Positions 1 through 13,676 are shown, numbered from the stretch's first letter. The stretch is DNA of 64,000 bases from Aphis gossypii (GCF_020184175.1 NC_065531.1:66666806-66730805), one strand, 5' to 3'. Made by a program: numbers and translations. Notes: generated from the letters alone by a model not told the origin.

Positions 1-352
1 GACTAAACATTTAAATGAATATTATACATTATACATCTTATACTATAGAAGTATAGAATATAGATATTCTTTTCTTTTTTATTGTATATAGTGGCTGTAG
101 ACCAGTGATTAGGCAATTACACGTTTGTATCAATTAAATTATCAAATCAAGAATTATTTATTTGTTTTAAATTCTGAACTAAGTGAATTAAAAATTTTAA
201 TATAATTTAAAAAATAAAATAAAAAATAAGTTATCATAAAGTATGAGTTTAATTTTTTTTTTACATCAGGTACTTCTTATTCGATGAGCTAATAATGTTA
301 ATTTCTCTTCAGAAATATTAGAGTCCCTAAGAGTAATATTGACTATTTTAAT

Positions 353-850
353 TTTAGATTCTGAACGAAGTGATGAATGTATTGATTTTACAATGATGTG
401 TGTTTTTGTGTCTGTGATAACATAACTTGTCAAAATAATGCTTCAATTTTAAACTTTGAGGGTGGTTTTAAATAGCATAGTGAATATTCTTGGTGTATTA
501 TACAGGTCAAAAGTTAACATTTCGAAATAGTTTTCGATATTGTTTTTCCCGAAAACAAACAAAAAGGGACGGAAAAACGGGAATTTTCACGCAAACCCAG
601 TTTTCAAAAATATTGATTTTTTTATATAGTTTTAACTCTGCAAAAACTAATAACTGTAAATACTTGAAATGTTCACCAAATGACTATAAACCACCTTTTT
701 TACCACCCATTGTAAAAGATATTCTAGGCTGACAAATCATCTCTGTTCAGAATCGTTTTTCGTATACTATGATACCTATCATTGGATTCAAATTTAACTC
801 ATAAATAATAGCGACCAATTGTACATCAGAGCGATATCCACTTGACTAAA
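353..850 (-). repeat. Dispersed repeat family R1, minus-strand copy
   Basis: Reverse-oriented copy of the repeat best preserved at 53985-55285. It begins with 'gattctgaacgaagtgatga' (356 on) and ends near 'tcagagcgatatccactt'. The block around 550-800 matches the start of the other copies in reverse ('cgtttttcgtata', then 'aatttaac'). Any reading frames inside it are not genes. The ~350 bases before it are plain AT-rich sequence with nothing recognised. Confidence 0.7.
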
Positions 851-1629
851 TGTTTTTGTTTATTTGTAATTAAAACCAATAAACAGTAAATAAACAAACT
901 TATACTATTAATATGGTTTTGACTTGACATTATTTTCAAAAATATCAAGAAAAAGCTAAATTTTTATAACGGAATCGTCGGAATCTTTAGTTAGTTAAGT
1001 TAACTAAAAAATACATTTTCTAGAAAATTTACAACATTTAAAATCAATAATTTTCAAACTTGTTTAATCTTTATAATCTATATTCTATATGCTAATTTAT
1101 ATCCACACATTCATATTTACGAAACACCAACATATTTACATTGTCAATTAATATATTGATCGATGTATATTTTTTTTTTGTCATATTTTAATTATTAGTA
1201 AATTATGAACTTTTAGTACTTACTGCTATTACTATTATTTAATAAAAATACAAGTAAAAATAAATTAAATAAAAAATGTAATACACACTATACTAATTAT
1301 TATGTATTAAATATTTATATTCTTAACGCTTATAAAGGCTTTGTAAAAATAATTAAATTAATTTAAAAGTTTAAAAGCACTAAGTGCTTATTTTGTCTGA
1401 TTATAGACAAAAATCAGTTTTTATTTCATTATGAACAAAATCGTTTGGGATGGAAAAAACATTTTGACTAAATCATTGATTTTTAAATAGGTTAATCTAT
1501 TTTCTTCACAACTAGCAAACATGTCACTAATTATTTAAAAGAATAATTAATAATTAAAGATGTACAAATAAAATGAAAGCTAATCTTAATTGTACCTATA
1601 AATATTACATTTAAGAATTCATTGGTTAT

Positions 1630-4600
1630 TTAATTGAAATACAACACTATGAATATTATACTATAGGCTGTTAAAACTATGTAATATGTGTTGAGAAATA
1701 ACCTATTTAGAATGAAATAGTATTACGATAATTAATTCGTATGTTTATTTATAAGAACAGTAAACTTACTAAAACTGGCAGCCAATCCAAAAATCGATAG
1801 AAAGTACAAAATATGTATTATCTTAAATACTTTGATTAGGACAAATGTTCCTAGATAACACTAAAACAAATAAATACATATATATATATATTAATAAAAA
1901 TAATTTTTTTTAGCCAATAAATTATAAGTATTGATAAGGTAGTATTATGATTAGGGATCAGATCGATCAGGGTAGGTACTTGTTATTTAGTCGTCGTCTC
2001 AAAACAATTTTTGTCCCACCGATCCACCACCAGATGATCATGCGTAAAACTTTGAAATTATGATCGATATTTTTCAATACTTATTTCAATATCAAAATGA
2101 TGATTTTACAAAACAGAACAAAAATTAGAATATTGTAAGTTCTTAAAATAATACCTATAGTAAATACTGGAAAAAAAAATATTTCAACTGTCATATTTGT
2201 GTCGTTTTGTTAAAGAATGCAAATGCTAATATAATATGTATTATACTTATATTATAGATAGTGTAAATAAATAGTGTTTCCCTCTTCGACTATAGCTGCT
2301 CAATGTTACTAAGACAATAGACATTAAATAGGTACTCTTTGTCATTATACCTGTTGCGAAATTAAAGTGTCCGACCGCCGACCAGCGGCTATCTCTTTAA
2401 TATACTATTATAGGAATGGGAAGAATAATTAAAAATCTTGAGTGGTATAAATTTAATATGATAACTATATGGATCAATACCGATGATGACTGACTCTTGT
2501 TTAATGTATTGTAAGTATACATAATATACTTCACATTTTTAAAATACACAAATCAACACCTATAACAATATTACTCTACGAGTTTATTATAACCGATCTT
2601 CATTGTTTACGAGCAAGGTTGGGACGAAGGTTAAGATATGTGTATAAGCCAAGTTTTTTTTTTTAAATATAGGAATATAACTTGATATTTTTAAAATGAA
2701 AATAAAATTCTAGTGACGTACTGTGATCGAAAAATTAAACGAAATTGTTTATAATGGGTTAAAGCTACTTTTTTGATGATTTTTTCTGTTTGACAAGGGT
2801 CCTATCGTAGATGTGAATATATATATGTATACACAAGGTTATCACCAAGCATACACAATGTTCAAATCATAATAATAGTTTAACAGTCAGTATAAATTCT
2901 GATGATTTGAATTTTTAACCTTATATTTGTACTTAATAATTAAGGACCACCAGGGACGCCCGCAGAAATGTAACTCAGGGGCGGCAAAAAAATTGCAAGT
3001 ACCTAAATAGGTACTTGTGGGAAGATTTACTGCTTCATCTTTCATCTACTAATACCTTGTTATAGTATCAATATTACAGTATCATTAATAATTGTTTAAA
3101 AAGCTTAACTAATTTCAGTTTATATAAAATTACACTATTAGTTCTTATATTTATTAGAAAATATAAAATAAAGTTTAAACTAAAAACAAATTTTTGTGAA
3201 TGAATTTACATATTACATCATATTTTATTATTTTATTCAAAAAGTAATGACAATCTTCTTTTGTTTGAAGCAAATAAATTAAATGAATCATCAATTTGTT
3301 GATTAAAAAATTGTATTTTGAATCAATTTTTTAATTGATTTAAAAATTAACGATAAATGTACCTATAAAAATAATAATGTAATAATATCTGTCAAAAAGT
3401 TTCAATTTCCGTCGACGATCGTAATGTTTTTTTTTACAATTGAATACCTCCTTTATGACTTGTTAGATACAAGGATTGTCCAATAGTCGCTAAATACCTA
3501 AGACCAGCTTTAAGTAAAAAATTTCCATTTTTGTAACTAACACGAAAAATCTCAGGGGGGGCAATTGCTCCTACTGGCCCCCCCTTCCGGGCGTTCCTGA
3601 GGACCACATTTTCAAACACATAGTTAAAATTTATATATACCTACCATTTAAGGAATTTCCTGCGCATAAGTGAAATTTGGGATTACTAGGTAAGTGGGGT
3701 TTACTCCTCCACAAGTTGTTTATTATAAATAAAATTGTATTATAATTTATAACATATAGGTATTTTTAAAAAGTATATTTTTTTTAATATTACTAAAACC
3801 TTATTAATAATGCTGTTGAAAGCGGGTCGTTTTTTCATCGAGTTTTTTTTTTAAGAAAATAGAAAACTTTTTAATTTTTTAAAAGAATAATGAATTCTTA
3901 TGTTTTTAAAATTAAAATCGGACTTTAGATACTAGGTGAATTTTTCTTCCGCTTTTTGGAATTTTCATGTAAAAACTTTTTTTATCATAAAATTTAGTGA
4001 CGTGTATGTACTGCGCGTATGTACATCCCTGATTTCCAAGAATCTTTGCGTAGTCTATCTGGGCGCCTGGGAATTGAGCCACAATTCACCTTTTTTCCAA
4101 AGGTATACAGTAATTGGGCCACTAAAATTTTATATTTATAATCGGCAGACCCGGTGATTGGACCACTATTATATTTTAAATTGTAATAAAATAATATTTA
4201 ATATAATATATCGTTTTATATAAATTGATACAATTCTAATGGCTAATACTGCAGCGCACACGAAACTTTACTCGAAGCGACTGCGTATGCCTTATCAAAA
4301 GGTAATAAATTATCCAATATCTTATGATATAGAATTATCAATTGTCATGAAATGAAACGGATAAAAATAATCATACGCGTAGTGTGCAAAGATTATGAAA
4401 CCTAATTCGAACTACAAATGCCATCGAATCTTTTCATTCACATTTCAAAAATAATTTCTATATGTCACATTCAAATATACATAATTTTTTAAATGTTTTA
4501 TTGCAACTTCAATCAGAAGTTTATATTAAGATTAGAAGTATAGGAACAATAAAAACAAGAAAACGAACTTTAGTTCGAAAAAATTTTATTCTTAATGAAA

Positions 4601-5858
4601 TTAAAAAATATGAAGAAGGAGAAAAAACACGATTTGAATATGTACAATCTGTTTATGTTATTTAAAAAAAATAATTATATTAGAAAAAATTATTCATATT
4701 ATTGATTATTTGACTGACTTTATGGATCTAAATGTATTGTATTATATTTTTTTGTACCTATTAGAAAATGTTTTTTTCAATTTTTTTATTTTTTGACTAA
4801 CTTTATGGTCCTTATATTATATTTGTAAAATGAGTATTGGCATTCTTTATAAAAATTATTTCATATTTGACTAATTTTATGGACCTTGTTGTATATTAAA
4901 TTAGTTAAATCTGTATGGAAGTATTTAAAAAACATATATATATTTGACGAATTGTATTTTTATAATATGTTAAAAAAATAATAATCAGTTAATAAACATT
5001 ATATTATATTCGTATTAATAGTATATTTGTGTGCTTTACTTTTATGGCCCAATTTCCGGGTACACTTTAAAAATATAGATTTAATTTGTGGCCCAATCTC
5101 CGGGTAGAAAAATGTTAACAAATATTTTATACAAAACAGGTAGTTAAAATGTGGCCCAATTCCCGGTAGTCCGTCTATCTTTAATTACATAAAGCGTTTG
5201 GGGAACTCTCTCACACTAATGATCAGTCACAACACACACAGTTACACTTAACTTACGAAGGATATCGAATATTACTTAAATACGACCCTTTAAAAATGGA
5301 TCGCTTTTAACAGCCTCAACTGTAACCACAGCTCTATACACTACAAACATTTTGCATTATCTGTTAAATATTTATATTTACGTATTTACCATTAAAAATG
5401 AAAAAGATTGATTTAGATTTTAGAGGATGTAAGAGAACTATTTAGTAAAAAAGGTTGGTTCTCAATTGAAAAATATAAGTTTTCACATGATATTCCTTTA
5501 ATGATGTAGAAAAATTTAAAAACACAGTTGAAAATAATTAAGTTATAACTTATATTTAAGAATTCAAAAATAATAAGAACTTGAATAAATTCACTATTGA
5601 AGATGTGATCGTATACTCGATTGGAGTATAATATAAAATATTATCGACTATTTATCAAAACTATGTATTGTTATTATTATATATTATTATTTATAGATTA
5701 AAATATAAAATAAAACTAGCTATATGTTTAAATATAACGTTTATAATATTATTATTAAGTGAATGTAATCGTATACTTACAACATGTATGAAGGCCATAC
5801 ATCTAGTGAACATTCGCTGAACACTGATACCGTTGAAAAACAATTGGAAGAGAGGCAT
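1630..5858 (-). CDS. Four-TM family gene D (incomplete or truncated member)
   Basis: Partial minus-strand member of the family formed by genes A and B. Exon 1 (5781-5858) encodes 26 residues from an ATG, ends in phase 0 before a GTAAGT donor and finishes R-C-M-A-F-I-H-V, comparable with R-C-G-I-K-I-I-A-I-L-N-I of gene A. A second exon (1770-1860) sits between a strong ttttag acceptor and a GTAAGT donor, phase 0 to 1, encoding about 30 hydrophobic residues beginning C-Y-L-G. A 102-bp intron leads to a possible last exon (1630-1667) ending in TAA. Joined, these give only 68 aa, so exons equivalent to 2 and 3 of genes A and B are missing or were not recognised. The 3.9-kb intron has received a MULE-like and a hAT element, so this may be a decaying paralogue. 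The exon 1 call is firmer than the rest. Confidence 0.45.
2951..3599. mobile_element. hAT-type non-autonomous element (649 bp)
   Basis: Bounded by an exact 8-bp target duplication 'aggaccac' (2943-2950 and 3600-3607), as expected for hAT transposition. Imperfect terminal inverted repeats 'cagggacgcccg' and 'cgggcgttcctg' follow, with a G-run behind the right end (about 3554-3585). No transposase frame was found, so it is a deletion derivative or MITE. Confidence 0.85.
4061..5172. mobile_element. MULE-like element with subrepeat termini (1,112 bp)
   Basis: Flanked by the direct repeat 'gtctatct' (4053-4060, 5173-5180). The ends are inverted ('gggaattgagccac' versus 'gtggcccaattccc'). Each terminus carries three diverged copies of this unit: on the left at about 4069, 4111 and 4150, on the right at about 5043, 5090 and 5151. 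It contains a relic of a Mutator-like transposase. Long, internally repeated termini are known in some MULE groups; assignment to a subgroup is inference. It lies in the long intron of gene D. Confidence 0.75.
4399..4665 (+). pseudogene. MULE transposase C-terminal fragment
   Basis: About 88 codons open to a TAA. The frame shows a T-N-A-I-E-S-F-H-S-H-F stretch, then S-N-I-H-N-F-L-N-V-L, then I-K-I-R, the layout seen near the C-terminus of insect MULE-domain transposases. No start or N-terminal catalytic region is present upstream, where stops interrupt. It sits inside the 4061-5172 element, which supports its identity as the relic of that element's transposase. Family recognition is from memory of the motif layout. 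Confidence 0.6.
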
Positions 5859-5889
5859 ATCTTGTAATCCTGTTATATTTAAAATATAT

Positions 5890-6250
5890 TACCAAAATAT
5901 CTTTATGGGATATCGTGTAAATATTAAGTCGTTCGTCGTCGAAAGAGGATAGGTACCTACACAACACGATCTAAGTAGAAAGTGAAATACAGGCGCCGTC
6001 CGTGCCTCGGTCCGGCGAAATTTCCACCCTCTGTTGGGATGCTCGCCGCAGCCTCGCTGTGTTCAAGGACGAATAATACGTCAGAACATACCTCGATAGA
6101 CGTCAGTGGTCCGGTAGGAGATGCAAAAGTCTGCATCGCCTAACCTATGTATTCCGAGAAAGAGGAGGTGGGTTGGAGAAAAGGACGGCCCAGAGACCCA
6201 TAGTAATAATGTTACATTATTATTACTACGTTATTATTATTATCACCGTC
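5890..6250 (-). promoter_or_regulatory. GC-richer island upstream of gene D start
   Basis: A ~350-bp patch (strongest 5980-6200) rich in CG dinucleotides, set in AT-rich DNA and directly upstream of the gene D ATG at 5858. It is a plausible promoter/5' UTR. No TATA box is asserted. Confidence 0.35.
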
Positions 6251-8920
6251 ATTGTTATTTTGTGTATCTGTAAACATGCTCCGAGAAACGTTGATTGATC
6301 AACGCAAAACGACCGAAGACCCTGCTATAACCCGCCACCGTCACCACGTAGGTATAATATTTTTCGCTATTTCTTATTTATTTTTATCACGTATACAATT
6401 TCATATTTTTGTCGTCAAATATATGTTAGTTTTCAAGAACTTATAATATTATTATATAAATTCGGATTTAGGGTATCCGTCATATCGTTTGAAATGTTTA
6501 TTTTCTTTCTCCGCCAGTTCACCACGACTGACTTTGAATTAAGTTTACGTACTATTATAATATTATGTGGGAGTACGTGGGGACAGATTCACCATATCAA
6601 AAAAATAACGATTTCCCAAGAGGTCTAGTTTTTGCAGCAGCATTCTATATTCTGTAGTATAATATTATAATATGATTATAGTGTAGTCATTAAGTTGTAT
6701 GAAAATACAGTTACTAAAAATAGACTATAATAATAATATTATATATTTATATGGCATTTGTATCGACGTATATTCATGAAAATATTATGGTCACATTCAC
6801 ATATTTCACACACATATAATGACGTAAAATTTTCATTTTTCTAGTATCTAAATAGTAAATAGCACGTTAAAGATACTATGAATATATTATTATAGTGAAA
6901 ATAGTCATTTTTATACATTTTATCTGCTGAGCGAAATTTGTACACAATATATGTGTAATGTGTATGTGATCACAAAAAAATACAATAAACGTGGCTCAAA
7001 ATGTATACTGTATGTCTGTATATCTACTTATTATAATGTATAGTAATAAATAATAATAAAATATTGGTTAAAAAAATTCCGCAGTAGTGAGAATTAAAAA
7101 AAAAAGAATAAGTTAAAATGAACCCTATTTTAAATTTTGAAGAAAATATTACTAGTTATCTCTTGAAAATTGAAATTTAAGTAAACTATATGGATACCCT
7201 ATTAAAGTTTAATTAATACATTGGTGTAGTACACGATTAAGATATAAGATCCTGAAAATTGAGTTAAAAACAAAATACGTTTTAACTTACTTTTTTTAAA
7301 TATTACATATTTATTTAATGGTATATATGAATATTTACTATTGCCACATTCTTCTGCATAGGTATGAGTAAAGCAATGACATATAATGTAGGTAGGTATC
7401 TAAAAATATAAATATTTTAGAATGTATTAATAGATACTTTTTACGATTGGTACTCACTACGCTAATATGCAATATATTAATGCTCTGTTTATAAAATATT
7501 AAAATATAATTATGTACTTAAAATTTCTATGTTTCGACAAATAATTTTTTTGAATTCTAACAAAATAATGAATATCGTTATTTATAGTTTAAAAATACAA
7601 TTCCGACCAAATTTAGATTTAAAATGTCAAAACAAAATTAATAATTATGCTTATATGTGTTATAGTTTTGTTGGTTTCAGTATGAACTACTTAAAAAAAA
7701 GTTGAATGTTCAAGCTTTAGGTAGCTATAAAAATTTAATTATTTATACATTTTCAACTAAGAACGATATGAAAAATTTCGTGATTTTGACGAATTTTATC
7801 ATAGAGAAAATTTCATATACTTATATAAATAAATTGCATTTATGTATTTTAAATTTTAGGTCTTAAAGAATAATTTATTTGGAATTTAATATTATATTTT
7901 TCAACTTTTTTATTGAGTTTAATTTTTTTTTTTTGTCAATATTTACAGAATAAAACTAACAAAATTTAAAATTTAAAATGTTCATAAATAACTCCAAAAG
8001 AGAAACGGTTTTCAACATTTTGTTATGTATAGAAAATGTACTTATGTATAAAAATTTAGTAAATATTCTATGTCTAATGTATTTATATGGTTAGTCGTTT
8101 TTTAATTATAAAAACATCAAAAATCACTGGGTGAGAAATAATTATTTTACGGGCGAATGAACATGTCATAAAAATTTAAACTTCAAACGCACATAAAAAA
8201 TTAATTTGACTTTCTGTTCATTTTTGTTTTTAATATTGGTTTAAAAACTTATAAAAACTTGTATTTTATTTTTAAATATTTTTATTTAGTGAACATTTTT
8301 CTTAGTAATAAATATAAAAATGATAAGTACAGAAAATTATCATATAATGTAATAATTAATAATTATCATGGTTCATCATATTTTGTGAACATTTCAAGTA
8401 TCTCAGTTATTCGTTTTCAAGTTACACTCAAAAAAAAAAAAAAAAAATTAATCGATTTTGTGTACAAATTCTAGTAAACTTTTTTTTTTTATTTTTCTTT
8501 ATTATTTTGAATTATATTTTTCTGACCTCGCTTAATTACAAACTAATTCTAATTTGTCATTTGAAATTACTCTTAACGTTAAAAATTAAAACATTTTTTT
8601 ACTACTTATCCGTGTACGGTGTACGGTGTACGGAGTACACATGTATACAAAAAATAATAACATTGATAATATATTTGTATTTTTATGCGAATTGTAAATA
8701 TTAACTGTAAATAGAAAGTTATACTATATAGAGTTATGGTCAGGAATACTTAATAATAATAGCAATAATAAAAAAAAGGTTCATGTAATATGTCATATGG
8801 AATCATCGTTTTTCCCTCGAGATTTATCTTTCATCATCATGGATATCATAAATAACATTTTATTTCAGAATGATGATAATAAAACGGGAATAATAATAAT
8901 ATCGTTTACAAATAAACTAC
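6251..8920. other. AT-rich intergenic stretch with R1-like debris
   Basis: No supportable gene. From about 7540 to 8200 the sequence resembles the interior of repeat family R1 ('gattttgacgaatttt' and similar words). There is a GTGTACG triplet repeat near 8610-8635 and several A or T runs. Confidence 0.5.
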
Positions 8921-8924
8921 GTCC

Positions 8925-9230
8925 GGATTGAAAGGTAATAAAAAGAAACGTGCGACCGCGTGCTATCGCTTGGCTGTATGTCGTATGCCAATTTTTAATA
9001 ATTTATTGATTTTTTTCCTGGTTGCTCCGGGCGACGCATCCGTGGACGTTTGCGTTACGGACTATATTGAGGAGTGTGATAGTTGCCCATATAGGTTGTG
9101 GTTGCGTGGTAAAATAATTGTTAATAACGTTTAACGTTATTGTGTGCAGTGAGAGACGCGAATGTCGGTGACCTCCGCTCGTCGAGGTGAAAGCCAGACA
9201 AGCGCAAGACCGAACTCGTATTGTACAATC
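8925..9230. other. Isolated GC-rich island, function unknown
   Basis: CpG-rich block in AT-rich surroundings with a near-palindrome 'aacgtttaacgtt' near 9122. Short frames exist on the plus strand, including one of 68 codons, but no splice sites or family motifs support a gene. It could be a promoter for an unrecognised gene. Confidence 0.25.
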
Positions 9231-10872
9231 GAATATTATAATTTGTTTTACTACCTACCTATAGTGCAGTGGTTCTTAACTTGTTTTTGAGAAATATATA
9301 AATATGATAAATTACTCGCGAGTAGTTTTAACAAGATAATACTATATGATTCCAAAACGTGATATCTATTAATTTTTTTTATTCTTTCTACGACTTTACA
9401 TTTTATCTTTATTTTCCTCCTCAAAAATTAAATCATATAAATTCGTCCAACAACTATAAAAAGCACATAATTAATAGAAACAACCAATGAAAATCTTTAA
9501 AAAAAACTTCCTTCACATTTATAGTAGTTCCCAATATATTATTAAATTAAAAGCCATCCGATTATTGTGATGTTTTTTCCTTGTATATTACAGCAACAGT
9601 AATATAGTGTTCATAGATCAGCGCAAGGGACCAAGCAAAATTCTACGTATGATATTAATGTTATTGTACATATGCAATTTTATCGATCATAATATAATTA
9701 TTGATTTAGCATTATACACGAAAAAATTATTGTCTCTATTATCAATAATAATAATTATAAATTAATTACCAATAGCTGTATAAATTCCTGTGAGTTGTCT
9801 TAATAAAATCAACTGTAATTAACATTAAGATATTACTATATTAAATAGAGCTGAACTTACCTAAAGGATTGAAACTAATTCAAATAGGTCGCATATTTAA
9901 TATCAAAACTAATAAATAAAAAAAATGTCGAAACAAATAATAAACTCAATGCAACACATACACGACTAGACACATCACCTAATGAGTAATAATAACCTAT
10001 TCGCTATGACACCTAGTACCTACTACCTACCTATATAATTTATACCATAATGATGTATGCAAATATGTAACACTTACTCAGCCTGATAAAAGTGGTCAAT
10101 TTAATAATAATATAATTTGATGAAAATACTAATATTAACATATAAAAATATATATTAGGAATTATATATACCTATATTATGTATTTTATAAAATATAATA
10201 TTGTGAAAATTGTAACAAAAAATGGAAATATTGTATTAATACCTGAATACATTTTATTAATTAACAAGTAAGTTATTAATTATATAATTTTTATATTTTA
10301 TATATTTTTATACATTTTTAATTTTTAATTTGTCCAACTATAAAATCATTGTATATTTGTATGATTGATAATTTATTAGTAATTAATTCATTACTACTAT
10401 AGGTATTATAAATGATAAAAATAATTGTTTCGTTTTAAAAATGTTATATTAAAATAACAAACCTTTATGTTAGTTCAGCGCGTAGTAAAAAGCACTAATG
10501 TATAATAATATAATATATATACATACTGTTGCATGAATATTGAATAGGTTTTGCTTTGCACACTACCCCCATGTTGAAGCGTTCTAAAAACGAGAAATAC
10601 TGCAACAGTTTATCGATTCCGAAAATTTCTCTCGGGGAAAACAGGTGGAAACCGTTAAAATATTTAAGGACGTAGAATGTTTGAGCAAATCGAAACAAAA
10701 TATAACCTGTTGGCTGTTGGGTTGAATAGAAAGTTAAAAACCGTTTGAACGAATGCTTATTCCATTCACTAAAAATACCGTTTGGACGAGTAGAATAAGT
10801 ATGAATATAAAATTATAAGTATATTAATTTATACGTTGAACCATATTAATGTAAATTTTTAATTAAAAAAAT

Positions 10873-11511
10873 GGGCATACGTAAACTGCACCCGAAATTT
10901 TATCTATGTTTAAAAGGTATAATGTAAACTGCGCTCGACTTTTTAACTTATTAAATTATGATTTTATAATTATATAGCTATATATTAATTATTTATGCAT
11001 GCGATTCTTTTCATTCTTACTTTAATTCCAGCTTTTATACAACTCATCCAAACATTTTCATGTTTTCGTAGAAAAGTTAAAAGAAATTTAAATAGAAGTA
11101 TAGGTACATCAAACTAAATAGTATAAATAAACCCTTTAAATACGTACCAAAATTTAAAAAAAAAAAACGCGAAAAGTTAAAAAATTGAATTAATAAATAT
11201 GATAGTGGTTAAACTCCAATTGATGAATAAGTATCCACAATATGTCATTGTTTGTAACATTTGTAATTATTTTACTTTTTAAAATTATATATTTTTTAAA
11301 ATTCCTAATTATATTTTATTTTTAATTATTCATATATGTGGCTGTAATATTTTAAGTATTGACTAAAGATAATTTTGCAAAAATTGATTTTTAAAATTTT
11401 ACCCGGGGCACAGTTAACATGTCACCTTTTTACACTTGATAAAAAATCGGACACAGTTTACATGTGTGATTTTGTGTTTACCTGTATTTTGAGCGCAGTT
11501 TACAATCGCCG
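10873..11511. mobile_element. Element with subrepeat-built inverted termini (639 bp)
   Basis: Left end carries 'gtaaactgc' units at about 10881 and 10925; the right end carries inverted versions at about 11411 ('cagttaac'), 11455 ('cagtttac') and 11496 ('gcgcagtttac'). Flanking direct repeats 'aaaaaaat' (10865-10872, 11512-11519) match but are low complexity. The architecture parallels the 4061-5172 element without sharing its terminal word. No coding capacity. Confidence 0.6.
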
Positions 11512-11559
11512 AAAAAAATAAAGTACATCAAATAACATATTAAATAATTAATAAGGGTG

Positions 11560-12310
11560 GTTAAGTAGGTAACGGTACAATAGGTATCGAGTGGACCTCA
11601 TCCATAGAGTAGGTCACTATAAAGGGTGTGTTAAATTTGAATACAATGATAGGTATCATTGTATACGAAAATTGATTCTGAACGGGAATGATTTGATAGG
11701 TAGTCTAGTATATATTTTCCACTGCAATGGATGGTGAAAAAGGTGGTTTACGTTTTAATGACCTGAATACCCTAAAATTAAATTATGTACAGACAATTTT
11801 AATTTAAACAACTCATATGTGTTTCAAGTTTCTATGACTAGTAATTTTTAACTATAGCAAATTTCTAAAATTATTTGATAGAAAATCGTTATTTTACGAG
11901 TGCATTTTTGATATCGTAAAAGTTTAAAATTTAAATACAATTTTTTTAATTGGCCAACATTTAATTTCTTTTTTAATTAATAAAAACTAAACTTATGGGT
12001 AATCTTGTATTCGATTTTCAATTCTTAGCTACTCACACAACATTTTTTTATACATTTTTAACTACAAAATAACTTGCAAATATTTACGATTTTGACGAAT
12101 TTTGTCAATATTTGAACTTCAAATGATAATAAAAAAAAATTCCGCATAACGAATAAGAAAAACTTACGAAGAACTTTTTATTCAATTTTCAAGTATTTTG
12201 ACTCCCCTAAAAAAATTATAGAAATGTATTTAAAAAAAAAAAATAGCTAAAATACGAATATTTCTAATATCTATAGCCTTAAAAAAATGAAATATTTTGA
12301 AAATTAAATT
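11560..12310 (+). repeat. R1 repeat copy, plus strand
   Basis: Shares with 53985 onward the words 'gttaaatttgaat', 'atcattgtatacgaaaa', 'ggtgaaaaaggtggttta' and interior blocks such as 'gattttgacgaattttgtca'. Diverged and truncated at its 3' end. Confidence 0.7.
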
Positions 12311-13210
12311 ATGTTATATATAATAGTAAATGATTTATAGTAGAGTAAGAGTAGTTAGAATATGATATAATATCATGATATTTAGCACTGTAGTAGTACT
12401 ATCAGTATTATAGTATACATTTTTATTTAATATTGAAGATGATTTCTAGTAATAAATTGAATCTTAAGTTTTTATTTAGGTGGTGATTATGAGAAAAGGT
12501 ATGTATAGGCATTTGAAATAAGTAATTTTTGTGTAGACAAAGAATTTTATAGGAGAAGAAAATTAGAAATAATGTAATAAAAGGTCTCTCATACTTCATA
12601 CAGTCATAAGTAATTAGTTATAGTTATTTAAAAATATCAAATGATCGAGGTTTGCAAAATATTATTATAAAAATGTATACTTTTTTTAAATTTTAATAGC
12701 AATGCTTGAAACATTAATATAAAATTTCTCATAAGTTTTCCGTATCAGTTTTATAAGTAATAATTTTAAAATATGTCTACACATTTTTTTTTAAATACAT
12801 TTCAAGTTTATATTTTGACAAAATTGAATATTTTTACAAAAAATAAAGATTTAAGTTGTAATTCTTTAAACAGAAACAGCGTTCTTTTAAAATTTTCACC
12901 ACATTGTTCGTTTATTATTATTTACTTTGAATAATTAAATATATATACATATTACTTATATATATTTAATATTTATACAATATTGTAGTCTTGAAGTAAG
13001 CATAATCTATCCAGTTATCCATTGATGGAACTTCACGGTAACAAATTCAAATTATTTAGATGATTTTTATATTATATTTATGTGTTATAAACGAACCTAG
13101 TCAATAGTCATATCGTTCTACACTTCTACAGTAAGTACATTCGAGTATTTACTATTAAGTTATAATAGCTATAAAGTTATGTAGTAATATTATATAATAT
13201 GTTAGTTGTA

Positions 13211-13657
13211 TCCCAACAAAAACACTACGCCAAACTCCGTGTAAAAAAACGCTCAGTATAAAAAAAATCCACCTCAAAAAGTTGTGATATAATTTTATAG
13301 CTATGTATTTAAACTATATAGGAATAGATATATTATTATAATTTATGTTAAAATTCATTGCTTATAAATTGAACTTAGCTGGTGACATTATTTAAAACTC
13401 ATGAGAATTCATTTCGTATTGAGTATACATGTTATCTTTGAAAATGAGTGATACTAATTAAGTGTTATAATTTTAAAGTCACCAGCTAAGTTCAATTTAT
13501 AAGCAATGAATTTTAACATAAATTATAATAATATATCTATTCCTATATAGTTTAAATACATAGCTATAAAATGATATCACAACTTTTTGAGGTGGATTTT
13601 TTTTATACTGAGCGTTTTTTTACACGGAGTTTGGCGTAGGTAGTGTTTTTGTTGGGA
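13211..13657. mobile_element. Long-inverted-repeat MITE, TA-flanked (447 bp)
   Basis: Two ~175-bp arms (13211 to about 13386, and about 13482 to 13657) are nearly perfect inverted copies around a ~95-bp centre. Termini read 'tcccaacaaaaacactac', flanked by TA on both sides (13209-13210, 13658-13659), as in Tc1/mariner-type insertions. The near identity of the arms implies a recent insertion or repair between arms. Its terminal word is related to that of the MITE at 24379-25030. Confidence 0.85.
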
Positions 13658-13676
13658 TATCACTAATTTTTTTATG

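Noticed and set aside
8259..8704. Two plus-strand frames of 65-71 codons.
   Set aside because: AT-driven open frames rich in Asn, Lys, Ile and Tyr with homopolymer codons; no homology or splice support.
10078..10171. A 94-bp minus-strand hydrophobic block with a GTAAGT donor, phase 0 to 1, like exon 2 of the four-TM genes.
   Set aside because: The acceptor lacks a pyrimidine tract, composition is purely AT-rich, and no convincing partner exons were found on either side.
10495..10698. Minus-strand frame of 67 codons in a slightly GC-richer patch.
   Set aside because: Both strands are open here, no splice site fits, and no motif was recognised.
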